A stretch of DNA of 64,000 nt from Larix kaempferi (taxonomy: Eukaryota; Streptophyta; Pinopsida; Pinales; Pinaceae): the NCBI GenBank assembly GCA_027924585.1, contig BSBM01000608.1, positions 4,776,501 to 4,840,500 on the forward strand. Direction: 5' to 3'. Shown piece by piece: positions 44,838 through 56,761 of the stretch. Within the stretch, counting starts at the first letter, position 1, and each line of letters opens with the position of its first letter. Both the position numbers and the translations under genes were made by a program. The notes under the pieces were generated by a model that saw nothing but the letters and a program-made list of their open reading frames with translations, ran no database searches and was not told the DNA's origin.

Positions 44838-47800
44838 ACACATGTCTGGAAAGGAGGATGGGTTTAAGTTGACCAAGGGTGTCTAGGCTTGTTTAGAGTA
44901 TGTTCCCAAAGATCTCTTTTTGCATTCTGGAATTATTTCCAATTCCCATCAAGCTTTTGAGTCTATACCCAATTACCGGTGTGACCCACATTATGGAATT
45001 ATTTCCTTACTCATGCATAAGACATCAATTAAAAAAATAGAAATTTTCCCCCTTTCCCCCACCGATTGTCTCCTTCCATGCTTATTTTTCTATTATCCTT
45101 CTTCGCCCCCACCTATTATGCTATTAAGAACATCCTATCATTGTGTTTTGTGAAGCTCAATCCCACTCAATGTTGTGTTCTATGAATTCCAATCATGTTC
45201 AGTCCTTTGGATAAAGGCAACTGAAAAGAGCAAGTCATAATGCAAGCAACCTTACCTTGTCACTTGGCAAGTCATGAGAAACCTCACCTTGCAATTATTT
45301 TTATGGAGGGGATAAACTCATATAATATATTATTAACTTATATTGTTATGAGGATTTATACTTGCTTACCATACCATAAACTCACAAAACTTACAAGACC
45401 ATTGATTCATTGTCTAATAAATATGGGGCTCTTTGGAGCTCTAATTAGGATAGTTCCTTTTCTCTAGTTTTCGTAGTGTTGGGGTGGCTTATTTTCCCCG
45501 AAGGGAATCCCAATAAGTAGGGACTTAAGTGTTATGGATCCATTGAACCATATATAATGGATACATTCCCACCCTCCTTGAGTGCTTATGTCCTATGTTT
45601 TATCTCTTTTCTGGGGGCACACCTAGATAGGTATTCAATTCCTTTGTTCCATGACAGGAATGGTGCGAGAATGGTGGGATATCATTATATTCCAAATAGG
45701 GGAATGGAGTACTGCCTATGCATTGTTTCTTTAAACAAGTAATAAGGTATGGAACGGTTATGTGTTTTTGACATAACAATCCTAGATTCTTGCTATGTAG
45801 TTGGTCCAGCTATGGAGAAGCTTTCTAGGGGATATGGGGGAGATAGGTTGTGGCCCAAACCTAGATTGATTCTCTCTGGATAGGGAAATTTTAGAGTAGT
45901 TTTTTAGGGGAGATTGGGTGTGGGAAAACCTAGATTGCTTCTATGTGGATGGGATAGTTCTAGAGCATTTATCTAAGGGAGAAGGTGGTGTGGTATAAGA
46001 ATAATGCAACAACTATAACAACTAATAATGAAATCGTATCAATAATATGGCTCGAGGTATAAGCATATAGGGTCACGAGCCACATGGATATGCAAATATA
46101 AACACATGTTTCCCTTAAAACTATGTAGGGATCATGCCCAACACTTCATCAAATATTTCATAATTGCACAAAAATTTTGGTAATAAATTCAACTCAATGA
46201 GAGAAGCATAGATGCAAAGGGGAAAATGAAAATGTATATCAAAGAAACATTTTAAACATGTCTAATAATTTAAGGCTTTTACAACTATGCAAGCAAAATG
46301 AAAATGGTCAGGTGCAATGCTTTTTCCCATAATATGTGTTTTCCTTTATGACACTTAGGAATGGTTATAGAGGTGATGTAAACAATGTCCGAGTGGCTTT
46401 GATACGGGTTACAAAGCCCCAAACCAAAGAAACAAAAAATGAAATTCAAAGTGCAAACTCTTGCAGTGAAGGTGGATAAGGAATTCACACTACCTTAATT
46501 AATGTCATTCATGTTGACAAGATACCTAGGAAGTGTTTGTCCATTCATTGGTGTCTTGGGGTGGACAAGAACACTTTAAATGTGGTCCCTAGAATATTTT
46601 ATAAAGTGAGATTAAATTTATAATTATAAAGTCACTTTATAAAGTAAAGTTGAGTTATAAAGTTTTAAATGTGACTTTAATGAGAATTAAAAGTGGGTGA
46701 GTATTAATGTCTCATTTAATATTTAAAAGGTGAGTAAATGATTTTTAATGAGAAAAGTGAGATTTAATCTTGTCCCTAGATCTCATCTAGTTATGTTTTA
46801 ATATTGGCCATTGGATTTGAAGATGGAGGTTGCTCAAACAAAAAGTCTAGGGAAAGGAAACCTAAATGATTATTTACTTTTCCTTCCATGAGTTTTTGGA
46901 GAGGAAAAGAACAAGAGAGGAGAGGTTGATTTTGAGAGAGAGAAGACAAACCCTTGCACCAAAATCAAGAAGATTTGGTTGGGCACATTTTCCAAGGAGA
47001 AGAACACAAATTCCAAGAGACCAAGCACAAATTTCCAGACAAGGCCGTACAGAATCCGTACAACAGAAATACATACAGCAGCATGAATTTCAAGATAATG
47101 GAAGCACGTTTTTTGAGGTCCATACAGCATTAAATGCAGTCCATACAGGCATGTTTTCTAGGGAAGTAGGTACAGAATTTAATGTTGGTCGTACAGCACA
47201 AAAAACGACGAAGAACAGTAGCATAGAAATCGAGAAAATCAGACACACACGTGAGAGTCTATACAATCTGATTTTGACATTGTTTTCAAGGCATTCGTAC
47301 AATTCCATCAATGAGATGCTGGCATGGAATTCTAAGTACTATTGTTGTAAAATTTTGAATTTGTCTTTAAAATAATAAAATTTCTCTCTTAAACAGGTTT
47401 TCCCTTAGGGGTTTATCTTGGACCATTTTGGTCAAAAATACTGAGTCAAAATTTCATGTGTGTGGCTGTCATAATTTTCCAAAGTAAGAAAAGTTAGGTT
47501 GCAAATTAATTTTCTAAGTTGTTTAGGTTGAAATAATTTCATGTGTTTCAAGCAAAAATAATTATTTATATATGTGAAGTATATGTATGTTGGCGTTTGG
47601 GAATTAAACTACATGCAGAGAAGTTTTAAAACTTGAAACCGGGTTGGGGTTCTAAAAATTTCAATTCATTATATGTTGATGAAGGGTTGAGATAGGACAA
47701 GATCCCATATGTAGATAATGACTTGTTTTGTTTCTTGGTTGACTCAAGAAGAGTGACTTCTACAATAGGGATGGAAGCTTCTGGACTCTCCAACTTAGGA

Positions 47801-48624
47801 GAAATGTTCTCTTAAACCTTTGGGAGAATAAGACACTTATGTGTGATGTGGACAATGATATCGTGAAGACCACAAGGTGATACAACCTAAGTGGGCATGG
47901 GGGTATGGGTAGACATAGTCGACCTAGGAGCACAGGTGCACCTAGTATTATTGGTTTTACCCCCTGTTAGCCCTAGAATAGTTGGCCTAGATATTTATCT
48001 TACCTTATTCATTTTCTTATATTTAGTTCTTTATTGATGATTGTATTTCCTAAGTTTATTTACTTTCCTATTGATTTTGGTTATTTGTTATGATTATTTT
48101 TTAAAGTGTTCTATTCTAGGATGGTATTATGTAATCTGGCTTACTTTGGTTGTATATTTCCATCGAAAATAGAGATTTATGTTTCTAACATTTTGTACCT
48201 AATTAAAGCGCTGGTGGAAATTTCAAATTTCCGGTAACACAAATCAAACTTGTTTCAAAAAACAAGGTGCTGCAAAACGTTAACGAGTTCTTGCTGCAGT
48301 CGTTTTTTGTTAGCATGTTTCCAATCATTATTCGAGAAGGTTTTCAGAACCTAAAATTATATTTTCAAGAAATCCTGCTATGACGAATAGATCTTATTAA
48401 TGAAATTATCTTTCATAATTTAACTTGTACAGTTGCACAATTGTTACTCAGCATTTGTCAGCAGTATGCAATGATCATTTTTAATGGTCATTAATTTTTA
48501 AAATAGAATTCAGAGCAACCTTGTTATCTTTAAATTTGTTATACCTTGAAGTCCATCTTCTTGTTGTTTAAACCATTTTCCTCCACTAGCCGAGATCAGT
48601 TACATTTAGCATATTCTGTTCAAA
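44838..48624. other. Long stretch without recognisable genes
   Basis: AT-rich. A 169-codon frame (46866-47375) is basic and purine-rich but has no motif I know. 46512-48190 begins TGTTGACAAG and ends TTTCTAACA like an LTR, but the flanks (attca, ttttg) do not match and I find no partner. Nothing else to report. Confidence 0.45.
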
Positions 48625-51139
48625 ATGGGAAATAAAGTAGGGTTGGTGCATAGGTATGAACCTACAGATGTTCGTTGTCTAGAAGCATTCCCAAATTGTG
48701 TTCAAAATTTTAAAGAAACAAGATGGTTTATATTATGTCAGAAACTTCAAGGTTCCAATGATGACGTTGCTAAGAAATTTGATTGTTACCTATGGGAATT
48801 TTACGTTTCAAGTTACAGAGGAGTCAATATCTATAGGAACCGGTCTTTCCTTAGATGTTGATAAATGGTTTAAGAACCAAGGTTTTTCTGCTAATTATAA
48901 CTAGGTTTTAAAGACAGAATATTATGACCTTGATTGGCGCAAGGGGGTTCCGAGGAGATACCTAAAAGAAGAAAGGACGGATATCTTGAAGATGGTTCAT
49001 CTCTACATAACTTGTGAGGGTAGTTTTTATACTACATTCATCTATCATATATGTTTCCTCCTACACATTTCAGATATGAAGAAGATAAATTTACCTTATT
49101 TATTCTTAGAAGAGTTTAACTAAGATTTCCATGAGGGTTCAAACTCATCAGGATTACTCCAAACATAGTATTTGTCATTATGGTTTGATTAAGTTACTGT
49201 TTTCGAATGAATTGACGAAATTGTTAGGATATTTTAATACTCCATCCTTGTCCTACTTAGTATTATTTATTTTTCCTAGTTGGTGATGATGCAATGTTCC
49301 CCCTAGTGGTGTTCATATGTCATCCAGGATCCATCTACCACCTTCTGAGCCCTCCGTGCATCATTTTAGGGCCACTTTAGTCAGTTCCATATTGTATAGG
49401 AACCAATTGAGTGTTCTAGTGCAGTCCACCTGATTTAGTTGAATCTTATGGGGGGTTGGAGCTATGGATGCCACTGATTGTGGCCTCATGTGCCCATTTC
49501 TGATTGACATGCATGAAAAACTCACTATTTCTCCCTCCTTAGTCAATTAATTGATTGTGACTTCAGTTAGCTAAGTTTAGGTTCATTTCAGTTGAGTTTG
49601 AGTCTTCCAAAGCACTTCAATGGTGATAATCCATATGCTAGACCAAATGAGGTTCGAATTCTCCTGTGTGATTTGAATTCTCTCCATTGTATTATCATTG
49701 TTGACTATACTGATTATTGGATCATGTGACATTATTCTACTCCTATCTTAGTATTGTTGCATAACTATTCTTCTTCTCTTTTTTACTGCAGTTTTCACTC
49801 TTATTCAACTTTTATGCTCATTCTTTCTCTATGAGGTATACTCAGCTCTTAGATATGTTGTGACATAGAATTTCACATAAACTAGACCAAACATGGCAGA
49901 ATTTCCTAGTTTCTTCAAGATTTTCTTCTGAGGAAGAATCTGAAATGTAGAAGGTTGAGACAGAATCCCCTGTTCTATAAATTCCAGTAGAAACCCTCGT
50001 TCCAAAAGTTCAAGTAGAAACATCTTCTCTTTCTCCTATGGTTTCTAAAATTTGGGGCATAAATTCTTCAGGTGCACAATGGCAGGAGGAAATTTTTATG
50101 AGAGAAACCAGAAGTCAGAAAAGGTAACATCAATCTCTGTAAGACAATTAAGTTAAGGAAGACTTGGTTCATGTTCTTGGTGAAAAATAGATTAATGTTA
50201 AGAAGGGAAAGTCTTCAAAAGCAGTTGAATTTTTCCCTGAATCAAGTCATAAAGGTTCTGCTATGCTTGTGATCAAGACTTCTGGGAGTCAACCTACACT
50301 TGAAAAGGTTAAGAAATCCTTCAATCGGGTATGTGAAGAATTGTTTGTGTTTTCTGCTAGAAGACCCCATACTAGACCTTCAAATAAGCTTAGAATGAAT
50401 TCCAGGGCTGTTATGGATCCCTCTTTTAAGAAGGATGTTGTTATTACTATAGAAGAGAACTCTGATGAGGAATATGCTTGGGATATTATGTTTGAAAATG
50501 AAATTGCTCAAACCTTGATTCAAATTGAAAAAGGAATAAATAGTATGCCCAATTTAACTGGGGATGAACATGATGTTCTTTCAGATTCAGAAATAGTCAG
50601 GGAAGCAGGGTATACTTTTCCATAGGATCAATTAAAAGTTGCAAAACTATAGAGTTCTGAGCCCAAGAAATCAGAGTTCAGATTCAGAAATAGTCAGGGA
50701 AGCAGGGTATACTTTTCCATAGGATCAATTAAAAGTTGCAAAACTATAGAGTTCTGAGCCCAAGAAATCAGAGTATAGAGGGGAGTCTTAGATTGTAAAA
50801 GATGTAATGATTTGAGAGGTAATTGTGTTGCAAATTGTTCAAGAAAAGCAAAACGAAATAACAAATATATAGGAAGAGTTACATGGACTTCAATATTGGA
50901 ATAATCATTTGAGAGAAGAAAACATTGCAATCAAAAGAGAAAAAGAAGAGATGGTAAAGGATTGTGAACAACTTGCTACTAAACATAATTTTCTCTGCGA
51001 TTGGGCTGAAAAGTATACTGAAAACAAGAAGAAACTTCGTCATAAAAATAAGGAACTTTTCAAGCATAATAGGAAATTATACAAGAAGTACATAATGCTA
51101 AAAAGACAATTTTATAAGAAGAGACATCAAAAGGATTAA
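48625..51139 (+). pseudogene. Gypsy-associated extra ORF (K lineage), decayed
   Basis: The ATG at 48625 opens a frame with NFKETRWFILCQKLQGS..DVAKKF. After a shift near 48790 the other frame gives FTFQVTEESISIGTGL..DVDKWFKNQGF, KGVPRRYLKEE..ILKMVHLYITCEG and INLPYLFLEEFN to about 49130. From memory this pattern is a common uncharacterised ORF of plant Tat-like Gypsy elements. 50263-50625 keeps an acidic middle (ITIEENSDEEYAWDIMF). 50909-51139 is a Lys-rich coiled coil (KKLRHKNKELFKHNRKLYKK). It lies upstream of the K primer binding site, so it should be the 3' part of a separate copy. Confidence 0.55.
50581..50774 (+). repeat. Perfect 97-bp tandem duplication
   Basis: 50581-50677 and 50678-50774 are identical (both start 'tcagattcagaaatagtcag' and end 'aagaaatcagagt'). 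The surrounding ORF is heavily decayed, so the duplication must be recent or an assembly effect. Confidence 0.95.
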
Positions 51140-52110
51140 AGGTTCTTTCAAAGATTTTGTATAATTGGTTTTTGGTTTCTCCCATTTTCATGAGGATATT
51201 CGCTGCAGAATGTTCTCAATTTCCGATAGCAATTTTTGAAAGGTTTGTTGTTGTTATCAATAGTTTCAAAGATCTATTTACAATCAAATTTTGTCAAATG
51301 GAAAATGTGTAAATATCAAATCTTATCTCAAGTCAAGCGTAGAATATTTTCTTGTTTTCTAGATTATTAGTGTCATAAAGATCAAGTTAAGATCTTACCA
51401 TGTCAAAAGAACTCCTTCGAGTGTGGATCGAAGATTTAATTTTTATTTTTAGCTTTTAGTCTTATTGTCGATCCATCTTTTGAGGATCTGTTTTTTTCTA
51501 GAATGTAATGTAATTATAAATTAGGAAAGAAACATTTTGAAAAGGGTTCAGTCTGAGGGTCGAGAGAGTGACTTACATTTTCTAAAAGAGATTTCAAATA
51601 CTATGTCATTAATGATCAGAAACTCATGTATTTTTTGGATGGATCTATAAAAAAATTTGTAAGCCAGTATAACTACTTTTATTTGGATATGAATGCATGA
51701 CAGTTTAGTCTAAATTGTTTTCTTTGATTATGGAGTCTTTTATAGTGAAATATTTATTGTGAACTCCCATGATTATCTGAAACATACCCAAAAAACTGAT
51801 TATTTTATTCTTGAATTTAATTCTAAGTGTGATGGTAAATCAAATGAATGTATAACATTTACAGTTTGTAATCTTTTATTTTCATTTTTTCTTTATGAAA
51901 TATTGGTTTATTTTAACACACATTTAAAGATTCATCCTTCGAGTTTCAAGCTTATGATTCTTTATGTCAGAGTTAGATATACTCTTTCATTTGATCTTCA
52001 TATCCTTTAAAACATGTTTTTATTTACCTTACCCAACTAAAAATCCCAAATAATATCGAGGTGCCTAAACTTTTCAATCTAAAATCCTAGTGCAAACTTT
52101 AGGGCTAACA
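51140..52110 (+). repeat. Probable LTR of the K lineage, left end unresolved
   Basis: Ends TTTAGGGCTAACA just before a primer binding site, so the right part must be an LTR. Non-coding and T-rich. I cannot fix its start: no TGTTAG-type terminus with a polypurine tract is clear downstream of the ORF end at 51139. Confidence 0.45.
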
Positions 52111-52114
52111 TATT

Positions 52115-52133
52115 TTGGTGCCATTGTCGAGGA
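52115..52133 (+). promoter_or_regulatory. Primer binding site of K (Gypsy type)
   Basis: TTGGTGCCATTGTCGAGGA resembles the TTTGGTGCCGTTGCCGGGGA-type site of plant Tat/Athila Gypsy elements. It marks the start of an internal region. Confidence 0.75.
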
Positions 52134-52254
52134 CGAAAGTTTGAAATATTTTCCCTGGGTATATGATTAGTATAACATGGTTTTGATGGTGAGAAAGATC
52201 AGGTATTCATAATAGAATATCCAGTATTCACCTGGTGACTCTACATCAACAGTT

Positions 52255-52567
52255 GTGGCTCCAATGAAGATTGGAACTAGACCCAATCCTCAGTCTCCTA
52301 CTGTTTCAAACACATCAGATATTGAGAGGTTGTTAAGAGGTCTTAAAGATCGGTCTAAAATAGTTTCAGCAAACATAGGTACACCTGAAAATATTCAATT
52401 TTCTGATAAAGAAATAGGAAGAGAAAAGGATACTTTTTATAGTACTTCCCTGCAAAATTTGCATTTATTTTTGGAAGAAGAAAAAAAGCAAGTTCTATCC
52501 ATTTCTATACCTAAATTTCAAGTTGTTGATCTTGAAACTAAAACTGCTACATATAGAGTTTTCACTA
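52255..52567 (+). pseudogene. gag: K gag/leader ORF fragment
   Basis: An open frame of 104 codons (NTSDIERLLRGLKDRSK, LHLFLEEEKKQVLSISIPKFQ) ends abruptly where element D begins in mid-RT. The K polyprotein appears to resume right of D at 61587. I cannot identify a domain; gag N-terminal region by position. Confidence 0.5.
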
Positions 52568-54766
52568 ATCCATAGTTGTGGTCGCATCTTTCAAAGAGTT
52601 CTTCCATAAATTACTGGAGGTATATTTTGATGATTGGACAGTGTACGGATTGTTGAAGAATCACATTCAAAAATTTGAGATTGATGTTAAAGCATTGTAG
52701 ACAGTATCAAATATCTTTGAATTAGAACAAATGTATTTTTTTAGCGTCATTTGGCATATTGCTTGGCCATGTAGTCTGCAAATAGGGTATGCTGGTAGAT
52801 CCTGCGAAGATCACTATTATTGTTGACTTAACACCACCAACATCGATGTGACAATTGAGAACAACTTCAGGATATACGGGATACTATAGGAAGTTTATCA
52901 AAGGATGTGCACATATTACAGCATCGATGGAGAAGTTGTTAAAGAAAAACACCAAATTTTAGTGGAATGAAGAGTGCCAGCAGAGCCTCGACACATTGAA
53001 AGAAAAGATGGTGACTGCACCTATTCTAGTGTTCCCTGACTAGAAGAAATAATTTCATGTTCATCTCGATGCATAATCCATTGCATTGGGTGCAGTTTTG
53101 GCTCAACCAGGTGAGGGATCTATTGATCATCCCATTGCATTTGCTAGTAGGAAGTTATCTACTGCAGAGAAAAATTACACTAGGACATAATGAGAAGGGT
53201 TATCCATGGTTTATGTGTTACATAAGTTCAGGAACTACCTCTTAGGGGGTCATTTTAATATGTTTACCGATCATTCTACTTTAAGGTATTTAGTTAATAA
53301 GCCAATGTTGGGGGGAATAATTTGCAAATGGCTCTTATTATTTTAGAATTATGACTTTGAAATCATTATCAAACTAGTAAGGTTAAATGTAGGAACTGAT
53401 CATTTGTCGAGGTTGGAAAGAGGGGAAGAACCAACTAATTTGGATGACAACCTCCCAAATGCATAGTTGTTTTCGGTCAACATGGTAGATGAATATTTCG
53501 AAGACATTATAACCTTCTTAGCAACAGGACTGACACCAATGGGGTTGTTTTTTAATCAAAAGAAACACTTGGTTGTAAAAGCAGCAAATTATCAATTGAT
53601 TGTGGGTCAGTTATATAATTTGGGACAAGATGGTGTACTGAGGCATTTTGTTATGAAGCATGAGCGACCAATGGCCTTGGCCAAATCTCATGAAGGGGTT
53701 GCAGGAGGCCACTGTGCAGGAAAATCCACTGCCCAAAAGATATTGAGAGCAGGACTCTAGTGTCCTACACTCCATAAAGATTTTGAGTACTGTCGCTCTT
53801 GTGATATTTGTCAAAGAATAAGGAAACCATATAGAAGGGATGAAATTCCATTAGTAACACAGGTCACTTTGCAGGATTTTGAGAAATGGGTTGTTGATTT
53901 CATAGGACCAATTAATGCTCCTACAAAGAGATCAGGAGCGTGCTATATTATTACTGTGATAGACTACTTGACCAGGTGGGATGAAGTTGAACCAGTAAAG
54001 GATTATAGTGCTACAACTACTGCAAAGTTATTATTTAAAAATCTAGTTACTAGAGTTGGTTGTCCACGAGTTTTCCTAAGTGATCAAGGATCTCAATTTG
54101 TCAATAAGATCATAGAGGCACTCACTTAGGAATTTCAAATTCATCACTAGAAAAGCAACGCATATCATCCACAAGCTAACGGGACTATCGAAGCATTCAA
54201 CGAGATACTGGAACATGCTTTGAATAAGTTCTGCAATGTCAACCGCGATGATTGGGATTTAAGGATCCCTGCATTTCTATGGGCATATAGGACAACGTGT
54301 AAAAAGTTAAGGGGCTAGACACCATTCAAACTAGTGTATGGTCAGGAATATATTATTCCAATGGAATACATTGTGCCGAATTTCAAGGTTGTTGCATTCA
54401 TGGGTATGCTGTGGGTATGTCGGACACCGATGTTGTCAAAGAGCGTCTGTCATAGCTACTATAGTTGGAAGAACATATATTCGTCGCAGGTTTTCAACAG
54501 TAGGTCCAAAAGGATCGAGAAAAGGTATGGCATGATCGGAACATCACAACGAAGCATTTTCAGAGAGGCGATCTAGTGCTCCTATATGAAAACAAGTTTC
54601 TCAAGCATCCAGGTAAGCTGAGAACACATTGGTTAGGGCCATGTCATTAACTTTATCACAGAAGGAGGTGATGTACAATTGCATAATTTGCATGGAGAAA
54701 TCCTCAAGGGTCCGGTAAATGGAATATGGTTGAAACCTTATAGGGACAGTTGTGCCTTCTTGCAGT
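52568..54766 (+). pseudogene. pol: Element D pol: RT (partial), RNase H, integrase
   Basis: RT starts at FKEFFHKLLEVYFDDWTVY, with the catalytic YFDD at 52623-52634. RT connection and RNase H follow (SGYTGYYRKFIKG, HVHLDA, IALGAVLAQPGEGSIDHPIAFASRKL). Integrase: zinc-binding H..H..C..C region HEGVAGGH to CRSCDICQR (53690-53815); catalytic D in WVVDFIGPI, D in FLSDQGSQFVN, E in [13 protein letters not shown]. The C-terminus GDLVLLYENKFLKHPGKLRTHWLGP has no chromodomain, which supports a non-chromovirus Tat/Athila-type lineage. Multiple TAG/TAA stops and several shifts; not functional. Confidence 0.88.
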
Positions 54767-55268
54767 GAAGAAATATGTACAAATGGTTGTATATATGAAA
54801 AAAAATAGGAAACCCCAATTTATTTTAGTGTCGAAGCCAAGTTATTATCGAAGTTATAGTTCAGAATTTTGTCATAGTGTAGTTTGTCAAAGTTAGTTAA
54901 GTCGAAGTTTATGAAGTCATAGTGGTAATTTCTACATAAGCCATATCTCTGTCGAAGTCAAGGTTGTGTTGTTGTTGCCCACGTGCTCAATAAATTTTAT
55001 ATTAATTGTGAAAAAGGTGACAACGTTAGTGGAGAAACTCGCAATAAATGACAAAAAGATGAGCATGTGTGAATAAGATTGTCGCCGGAAAGGGTAATCA
55101 TTGCCAGGATTTGGTCTGATCTACTCGATTTCTTGATAAATAGCACTAATAGAACATATTGAAGGACAGAGTTAAAAGACGGAAAGAATTTGAGGTATGC
55201 TCTATTGTTCCCAAGCGATTGAGTGCATTCAGATAAGTTGATAGCAAAGATTCAAGAACCTTAGATTA
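54767..55268 (+). other. Spacer between D pol and the extra ORF
   Basis: Non-coding. 'gtcgaagt(t/c)' words recur at 54830-54965. Could hold a splice acceptor or subgenomic signal for the downstream ORF, but none is clear. Confidence 0.4.
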
Positions 55269-56748
55269 TTGAAGAAGTTTGAATCCCACTCTGAACCAAG
55301 GGAGGCAACCATGTCCAATGTGAGTGTTGAGAAAATATTAGTGCTAGGATTTGTTGCCCGTGCGGCTGCTCCATTCGTTGAAGAGAATCTAGAAATTGTA
55401 TCAACTCATATTCCAATAGAACCACCGAAGAAGAAGAGAAAATTAGTGAGGCAGGAAGCCACTGAGATGAGTTCGAAGCGAAGAAATGATTAGGAGGCAT
55501 CTAGGAAGCATGCAAAATACCACCAAGAAAACCAACTACGAGGCCAGTAAATATTGGGAAGCATGCAAAATACTCTATTATGCTTCCTTGTATTTCGAAG
55601 GGTATTATTGTCAAAGGAGATATGATGGGGAATATTGTCAAGCTGTCATATCCGGACCACGATTTGAAGAAAATTATGGATTTTGCGTCGACTAAGTATA
55701 TGGAACCAATGTTGGAAACTATAACCAATACTACCTTTCTAGAGACTATGCCATGGGTGCTTGGGTTGAAACAGTCGGGTATTTTGTCACTAATTAATAT
55801 CCCACACTTCGGGCGGTCGACGGAGGTTAATGCATGTGTAAAATAGTTACTCTTATGTGTGCATGGAAGGTTCTTGTGGATTGAAAATAATATCTCTTTG
55901 GATTCAAACTTAATAGCAGAGATTACTAAGTTTCCAAAGACTAGGCTTGACCCTACCACATTTTTTGTTGGGAAAGAGAAAGACAGAGAACTGGTGAATC
56001 GGATGATAGCAAAATATAATTTAATGAAGTAAAAGAAGGGATATGAAATCGCCTCGATTAACGATCAACTGGTGCACTTCGCAAAAAAGGCACGGGCGAG
56101 TAAGCTACTTAGGAAGTGTCAGCTGAACCAGGTTCCTGCGATGGTGATTGTAGTTGTGAAGCAAGGTGTCCAGGGGTTGCAGATGAATTGGGCTAGTTTC
56201 CTTCTCAATGATTTTTTGAGTGATTTCCAAAACGCGTTAGATAAAAGTAAGTCATTCCATTATTCTGGTTTTTTTTTTATTTCATTTGTTGCTTGGGCGG
56301 AGCCATAGGACTACCAGGTGATTGATTGTTGACATGGTCAATGCTTAACTGCGCACTATGCGAATTTATGGTTCAGTGATGAGCACAAGTGACAGATTGA
56401 GAATAATGTGTAGGTTCGCATGCACTTGGAAGCACTCTGGTATCATGTCCCCATGGTGCCACGAGTAGAAAATTCAACACACATAAGATTCAAGGGATTT
56501 ATCAAGTTCATGGTTAGACCCCACCACATATATATTCAGGTGCGACACGACCCAGATAAGCAATGGTCTGTGAAAATGTTTAATTTTTCAAAGATGGATA
56601 TCCTCATAATTATAGATGAATGGACCATAGAATGGAAAAATGTTGCCAAACCTAAACAAATTTCAACGGGTGAGTCATAGCAGCATTAGCGCAAAGAACA
56701 GGGTGATGATAAAGACTCTCATCCTACTGGGAGCGCTAGGGGGAATAG
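55269..56748 (+). pseudogene. Element D post-integrase ORF, N-terminal part
   Basis: After a basic start (PPKKKRKLVRQEA near 55430, which resembles a nuclear localisation signal), one frame runs from 55580 to about 56744 with a few stops: KLSYPDHDLKKIMDF, ACVK stop LLLCVHGRFLWIENN, GKEKDRELVNRMIAKYNL, KKARASKLLRKCQLNQVPAM, LQMNWASFLLNDFL, then HIYIQVRHDPDKQWSV. The NWA..LL and FHYS..F..FVAW segments match H at 9519-9854. A 17 bp repeat ('ggaagcatgcaaaatac') near 55506 and 55557 marks a small duplication. Function unknown. Interrupted at 56749 by G. Confidence 0.65.
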
Positions 56749-56761
56749 TGTTGGGTATGTG

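Noticed and set aside
46866-47375. 169-codon basic open frame
   Set aside because: No recognisable domain and antisense frames of similar length; probably chance in purine-rich DNA.
46512-48190. Possible LTR (TGTTGACAAG...TTTCTAACA)
   Set aside because: No matching flanks, no partner copy and no primer site or polypurine tract next to it.
49645-49665. B-box-like 'aggttcgaattctcc'
   Set aside because: No A box at the right distance and no A-rich tail, so not called as a SINE or tRNA gene.
52568-54766. Endogenous pararetrovirus instead of a Gypsy element
   Set aside because: An integrase with HHCC and DDE motifs and a flanking LTR are present and no movement protein is visible, so an LTR retrotransposon fits better.
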